This document shows, one piece after another, positions 61,049 to 64,000 of a DNA stretch of 64,000 nucleotides. Under the pieces are notes generated by a model that was not told where the DNA came from, made no database searches, and worked only from the letters and a program-made list of their open reading frames with translations. The DNA is from Amycolatopsis iheyensis (lineage in GTDB: Bacteria; Actinomycetota; Actinomycetes; Mycobacteriales; Pseudonocardiaceae). Both the position numbers and the translations under genes were made by a program. The stretch spans positions 90,691-154,690 of the forward strand of contig NZ_JAMXQV010000028.1 in the NCBI RefSeq assembly GCF_024703995.1. Reading direction: 5' to 3'. Position 1 is the stretch's first letter, and each line of letters starts with the position of its first letter.

Positions 61049-61567
61049 ATGACTGAACCCACGAAGACCAAGAACCTCGACCAGAGCGGGTCCGCGGCGC
61101 TGCCGTGGAGCCGGGCGCGGGACCTCCTCGCGACCCAGACCCCGAAGGAAAACCTGACCTTCTTCGTCGGCACCGTCCGCCCCGACGGCCGGCCGCACGC
61201 CGCCGGCGTCGGCGCGATCTGGGTCGACGACACCCTCTACTTCGTCAGCGGACCGGGCACCCGCCGGGCCCGCAACCTCGCGGCGAACCCGGCGTGCAGT
61301 GTCTCGGTGCGGCTCAACGGGCTCGACCTCACCCTGGAGGGCGAAGCCGAGCGCGTCGCCGATGCCGCCACCCTCGAGCGCGTGGCGGCCGTTTACCGCG
61401 AGGGCGGCTGGCCCGCCGCGGTGGAAAACGGCGGGTTCAACGCGCCGTTCATGGCGCCGGGCGCCGGACCCGCCCCCTGGCACCTGTACCGGCTCGCGCT
61501 GCGCCGGGCCATCGGCGTCGCCGGCGCCGAGCCCCACGGCGCGTCCCGGTGGGACTTCACCCGCTGA
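61049..61567 (+). CDS. Pyridoxamine-5'-phosphate-oxidase-fold (FMN/F420-binding) protein
   Basis: 172 aa split-barrel flavin-binding protein. NLTFFVGTVRPDGRPHAAG and VGAIWVDDTLYFVSGPGTRRARNLAANP are the family's beta core and phosphate-binding region (quoted in parts: FFVGTVRPDGRPHAAG; LYFVSGPGTRRARNLAANP). Closest to the PPOX-type enzymes that reduce or sense with flavin or F420. Substrate unknown. Start ATG 61049 begins the conserved part; the frame extends far upstream through the repeats and is rejected. Confidence 0.82.
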   Translation: MTEPTKTKNLDQSGSAALPWSRARDLLATQTPKENLTFFVGTVRPDGRPHAAGVGAIWVDDTLYFVSGPGTRRARNLAANPACSVSVRLNGLDLTLEGEAERVADAATLERVAAVYREGGWPAAVENGGFNAPFMAPGAGPAPWHLYRLALRRAIGVAGAEPHGASRWDFTR

Positions 61568-62405
61568 TCGCCGCCGTGACGAGCGCCCCGATGCCGCGCA
61601 TGCCCGTGGCGTTGGGGTGCAGCGGGGCCGCGACCGCCGTCGGGATCACGCTCTCGAACCACTTCACCCCCGGCAGCTTGCAGACGTCGTGGCCGATCGA
61701 CGCCGTGCGGACGTCGACGTACCGCGCGTGGTGCGCCGCCGCCTGGCGGGCCAGCGCCGCGTTCGTCTTGTCGATGCTGCCCTGGATGTAGTTCGCGTCG
61801 CGCGGGGTCAGTGGCGCGATCGGCCAGCACCCGTTGTGCGGCAGGTAGGTGCCGTAGCCGGCGACGAAGACGTCCGCGTTCGGCGCCTTCGCGTGGATCG
61901 CGTCCAGCAGCGCGCCCCACGTCGGCTCGAACGCGGCGATCTTCTCGGCCAGCTGGTCGTGACCGCCCGCCGTGAAGCGGTCGACGCAGTCCGGGTTGAT
62001 GCCGGGCAGCAGGTTGATGCAGCTCGTCGCGGCGCCGACCAGGCCGACGTCGTTGCCGCCGATGGTCAGCGTCACCGTCTCCGTGCCGGCGCCGAGCGCG
62101 TCGAGCTGCGGCGGGACCGCGCCGGTCTCGGTCGACTGCGGCGCGTACATGTCCGCGGTCGTCGCGCCGGAGCACGTGACGTCCTTCAGCGGGACGCCGA
62201 GGCGTTTCGCCGCGACGTGCGGGTAGTTCGCGAGCGACCGGAGGCAGCCCGGGGAGCTGAGATCCGGCGGCAGGATCAGGGGGCCGGCCGCCGCGGAGTC
62301 CCCGAGCGCCACGTACTCGCCGGTGGCCGCGGCCGCGGTGCCCGCCGCCGTCATCGTCAGAGCCGCGACCAAGATCGTGATGAACGCCGTTGTCCTCACT
62401 CGCAC
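61557..62405 (-). CDS. Secreted SGNH/GDSL hydrolase
   Basis: 282 aa. Signal peptide (RTTAFITILVAALTMTAAG, cleavage near TAAAATG, about 28). Catalytic blocks: GDSAAAG (Ser nucleophile), TLTIGGNDVG (block III N) and PLHPNATGM (D/H block with His). Six cysteines suggest disulfides. Secreted esterase/lipase-like enzyme. GTG 62405 lies 5 nt after GGAGG (62411-62415). The longer frame to 63884 is a shadow. Tail overlaps the oxidoreductase gene by 11 nt. Confidence 0.9.
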   Translation of the reverse strand: MRVRTTAFITILVAALTMTAAGTAAAATGEYVALGDSAAAGPLILPPDLSSPGCLRSLANYPHVAAKRLGVPLKDVTCSGATTADMYAPQSTETGAVPPQLDALGAGTETVTLTIGGNDVGLVGAATSCINLLPGINPDCVDRFTAGGHDQLAEKIAAFEPTWGALLDAIHAKAPNADVFVAGYGTYLPHNGCWPIAPLTPRDANYIQGSIDKTNAALARQAAAHHARYVDVRTASIGHDVCKLPGVKWFESVIPTAVAAPLHPNATGMRGIGALVTAAISG

Positions 62406-62458
62406 GCCGTCCTCCTTGACGTAGTTGGCTTCCGTGACACCATCGGCACCGAGAGTGG

Positions 62459-62479
62459 CCGGATTTACTGGGAATCCGG
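62459..62479. promoter_or_regulatory. Palindrome in the SGNH/PucR divergent gap
   Basis: CCGGATT-N7-AATCCGG, perfect 7-bp arms, 23 bp upstream of the PucR-type gene start. Candidate operator for the regulator or its neighbour. Confidence 0.45.
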
Positions 62480-62501
62480 GCAGAGAACGAGGGGATCGGT
62501 T

Positions 62502-63737
62502 GTGACGGAGCACAAAACCGGCGGCGACCTGACCCTCGGCGGCCAGCGCGTCCACGAGCGGCTGACCCGGGAGGAGCCCGCGCTGGTCGCGCGGGTGCTG
62601 ACGCGCATCCAGGAGGAGGTCGCCGACTACCGGCGGCTGCCCGTCGAGGAGCTGGCCGGCGACATCGCGCGGATCACCCAGCAGGCCGTGCGCGCTTTCG
62701 CCCGGAGCCTGCGCGAGGACCGGCAGCTCAACGACGTCGAGCTGCGGCAGATCGGCGCGTCGGCGGTGCGCCGGGCCGAAGAGGGCTTTCCGCTGGAGGC
62801 CGTGCTGACCGCGTACCACGTCGGCGCGCGGGAGATCTTCGCCGTCGGCTCGGCGGAGGCGGGCAGCGCGGACGTCGCCGACCTCCTCGACGTCGCCGAC
62901 CGCGTGCTCGCGTTCGTCGGCACGGTCACCGGCGCGGTCACCCGCGGCTACCTCGAGGAGCTGCGCACGAAGGTCGGGCAGGAGCACACGGCGCGTCGGA
63001 CGCTGCTGTCGGTGCTGGTCGACGGCGGGCCGGTCGACGTCGTCGCGCGCAGTGCCGGGATCACGCTGCCGGCGCGGTACGTGGTGCTGAGCGTCGAGCT
63101 CGGGCCGCACGCGGACGAGGCGTCGCCGGGGGTGGACGCGGAGATCGCGGTCCGCCGCAAGCTGCGCTGCTTCCTGGCGGCGTTCGAACGCTGCTGCGGC
63201 GACGGCGTGCTGGCGTCCCTGACCGGCCCGGGCGGGCTGGTCCTGCTGCCGCTGGCCGGCCGGCTGACCGAGGTGGCGGAGTGGCGGTCGCTGGTGGACA
63301 CGGCGGGCCGCGCGGCGGGCGTGGACGTCCTGGCGGCGGCGGAGCCGGCCGAGCCGTCCGAGGTCCGGCTCGTCGCCGGGCGGACCGGCGAGGTCCTGGA
63401 CGTGCTGCGCTGGTTCGGCCGCCCACCGGGTCTCTACCGCCTCGACGACGTCCTGGTGGAGTACCAGCTGACCCGCCCGGGCGCGGCCCGAGACCGGCTC
63501 GCGGCGGTGCTCGAGCCGCTGTCGGCGCACCCCGAGCTGGTGGAGACGCTGTCGACGTACCTGGAGCTGGACACGAACCGCCGCCGCACGGCGGCCCGCC
63601 TGCACGTCCACCCCAACACGGTCGACTACCGCCTCCGCCGAGTCCGCGACCTGACCGACATCGACCCTCTCCACCCGGCGGGCCTGCCCCGCATCATCGC
63701 GGCACTGGCCGCCCGCCGAGCAACCCACCGCCCCTGA
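62502..63737 (+). CDS. PucR-type regulator with CdaR-like sensor
   Basis: 411 aa. N-terminal helical sensor (about 25-170) followed by a GGDEF-like CdaR middle region. The C-terminal PucR helix-turn-helix is clear: LETLSTYLELDTNRRRTAARLHVHPNTVDYRLRRV, quoted in parts as TYLELDTNRRRTAARL and HVHPNTVDYRLRRV. Related proteins regulate purine, sugar-acid or antibiotic genes. GTG 62502 with a GAGGGG 7 nt upstream. The regulated gene is unknown; the divergent SGNH hydrolase is the nearest candidate. Confidence 0.87.
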   Translation: MTEHKTGGDLTLGGQRVHERLTREEPALVARVLTRIQEEVADYRRLPVEELAGDIARITQQAVRAFARSLREDRQLNDVELRQIGASAVRRAEEGFPLEAVLTAYHVGAREIFAVGSAEAGSADVADLLDVADRVLAFVGTVTGAVTRGYLEELRTKVGQEHTARRTLLSVLVDGGPVDVVARSAGITLPARYVVLSVELGPHADEASPGVDAEIAVRRKLRCFLAAFERCCGDGVLASLTGPGGLVLLPLAGRLTEVAEWRSLVDTAGRAAGVDVLAAAEPAEPSEVRLVAGRTGEVLDVLRWFGRPPGLYRLDDVLVEYQLTRPGAARDRLAAVLEPLSAHPELVETLSTYLELDTNRRRTAARLHVHPNTVDYRLRRVRDLTDIDPLHPAGLPRIIAALAARRATHRP

Positions 63738-63785
63738 CCCACCCACCGCCACCAACCGACCCCCAGGCACGCGCGCCGACCCTTC

Positions 63786-63862
63786 AAACACGCGAACTGT
63801 CCTTTGAATCACGCGAGTTCCGGCCCCAATCACGCGAGTTCTACCCCGGATCACGCGAGTGA
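63786..63862. repeat. 4 x 21-bp tandem repeat
   Basis: Units start at 63786, 63807, 63828 and 63849, exactly 21 bp apart, sharing a 14-nt core (consensus AATCACGCGAGTTC; ends diverge in the outer copies) and a variable 7-nt spacer. The period equals two DNA turns, so all copies face the same side of the helix. It sits between the PucR gene end and the transposase end. Confidence 0.75.
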
Positions 63863-63913
63863 CGGGTCCGATCGGGTCTGTCAAACGAGCGGTGTAACTC
63901 GGGTTGAAAGGAT
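63863..63913. mobile_element. Probable end of IS256-family element
   Basis: The 50 bp beyond the transposase stop contain AACCCGAGTTACACCGCTCG read outward on the minus strand, like the ends of actinobacterial IS256-family elements. The other end is outside the window, so the terminal repeat and target duplication cannot be verified. Confidence 0.35.
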
Positions 63914-64000
63914 CTACTTGCGTCCGGCGGCCAGGCGGCCGTCGAACGCGATCTCGAACGCGTTCAACGCGGGTTTCCAGCGCATCGTCCAGCGTTTGCG
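63914..64000 (-). CDS. IS256-family (mutator-type) transposase, C-terminus only
   Basis: Only the last 28 residues are in the window: RWTMRWKPALNAFEIAFDGR then LAAGRK and TAG. The WT-x-RWKxALNAFxIxFDGRL ending is typical of actinobacterial IS256/IS1081-like transposases. The rest continues past the right edge, so intactness cannot be judged. Confidence 0.75.
   Translation of the reverse strand, partial: RKRWTMRWKPALNAFEIAFDGRLAAGRK

Noticed and set aside
63786..63862. CRISPR array
   Set aside because: Repeat core only 14 nt, spacers 7 nt, and no cas genes; spacing and size do not fit.

Overview
The window is very GC-rich DNA (clearly above 65% by eye, not computed) with dense, often 4-nt-overlapping genes, many GTG/TTG starts, and family markers typical of actinomycetes (GPP34, DUF5302, TIGR03084, VanW, PucR, SCP-2-type thiolase, the actinobacterial exonuclease/polymerase-A hybrid, BVMO-SDR pairs). 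The best inference is a Pseudonocardiales chromosome, probably Amycolatopsis-like. No rRNA, tRNA, CRISPR array or phage was seen. The only mobile element is the end of an IS256-family transposase at the right edge.

Layout, left to right. 1-9118: end of an MFS transporter, a VanW cell-wall protein, a sugar-acid dehydratase with divergent GntR regulator, a phosphoesterase, a PHP protein, and a chitosanase translationally coupled to an L,D-transpeptidase-like protein. 8528-11478: TetR regulator facing a Baeyer-Villiger-type monooxygenase and SDR. 11451-16785: helix-turn-helix protein with an unassigned C-terminal domain, secreted M4 protease, enoyl-reductase-like protein, GPP34 protein. 16961-29347: amino-acid permease, acetyltransferase, FMN hydroxyacid oxidase, HrpA helicase, polymerase-A hybrid, acyl-CoA synthetase. 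29342-37973: large LuxR-type ATPase regulator, a second copy of the helix-turn-helix/unknown-domain family, a strongly structured intergenic stretch that looks like a non-coding RNA, and an SDR-phosphotransferase-phosphatase-SMP30 operon.

37970-44641 is a catabolic locus. A PaaX regulator with tryptophan 2,3-dioxygenase and kynureninase diverges from a four-gene operon (creatininase-family amidohydrolase, benzoate-type CoA ligase, SDR, enoyl-CoA hydratase). The simplest reading is tryptophan to kynurenine to anthranilate and its CoA ester. The usual formamidase is absent; the creatininase-family protein is a candidate replacement. Valine dehydrogenase follows.

46665-48790 is a compositionally distinct, visibly less GC-rich island with a two-gene conflict module: a small EACC1-like protein and a caspase-like protease fused to two membrane helices and a DUF4268 domain. 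The protease's natural N-terminus is interrupted by an in-frame TAG.

48822-64000: LysR with a Tat-exported metallo-hydrolase, GT87 glycosyltransferase, two-component system, DUF5302 protein, and a tandem HxlR regulator facing a carotenoid-oxygenase/CoA-ligase/thiolase/F420-type oxidoreductase operon. A textbook promoter there is overlapped by a 14-bp direct repeat. The window ends with a flavin-type oxidoreductase, an SGNH hydrolase, a PucR-type regulator, a 4 x 21-bp tandem repeat and the transposase end. Several intergenic regions contain degenerate copies of the 3' end of the preceding gene, including its stop codon.
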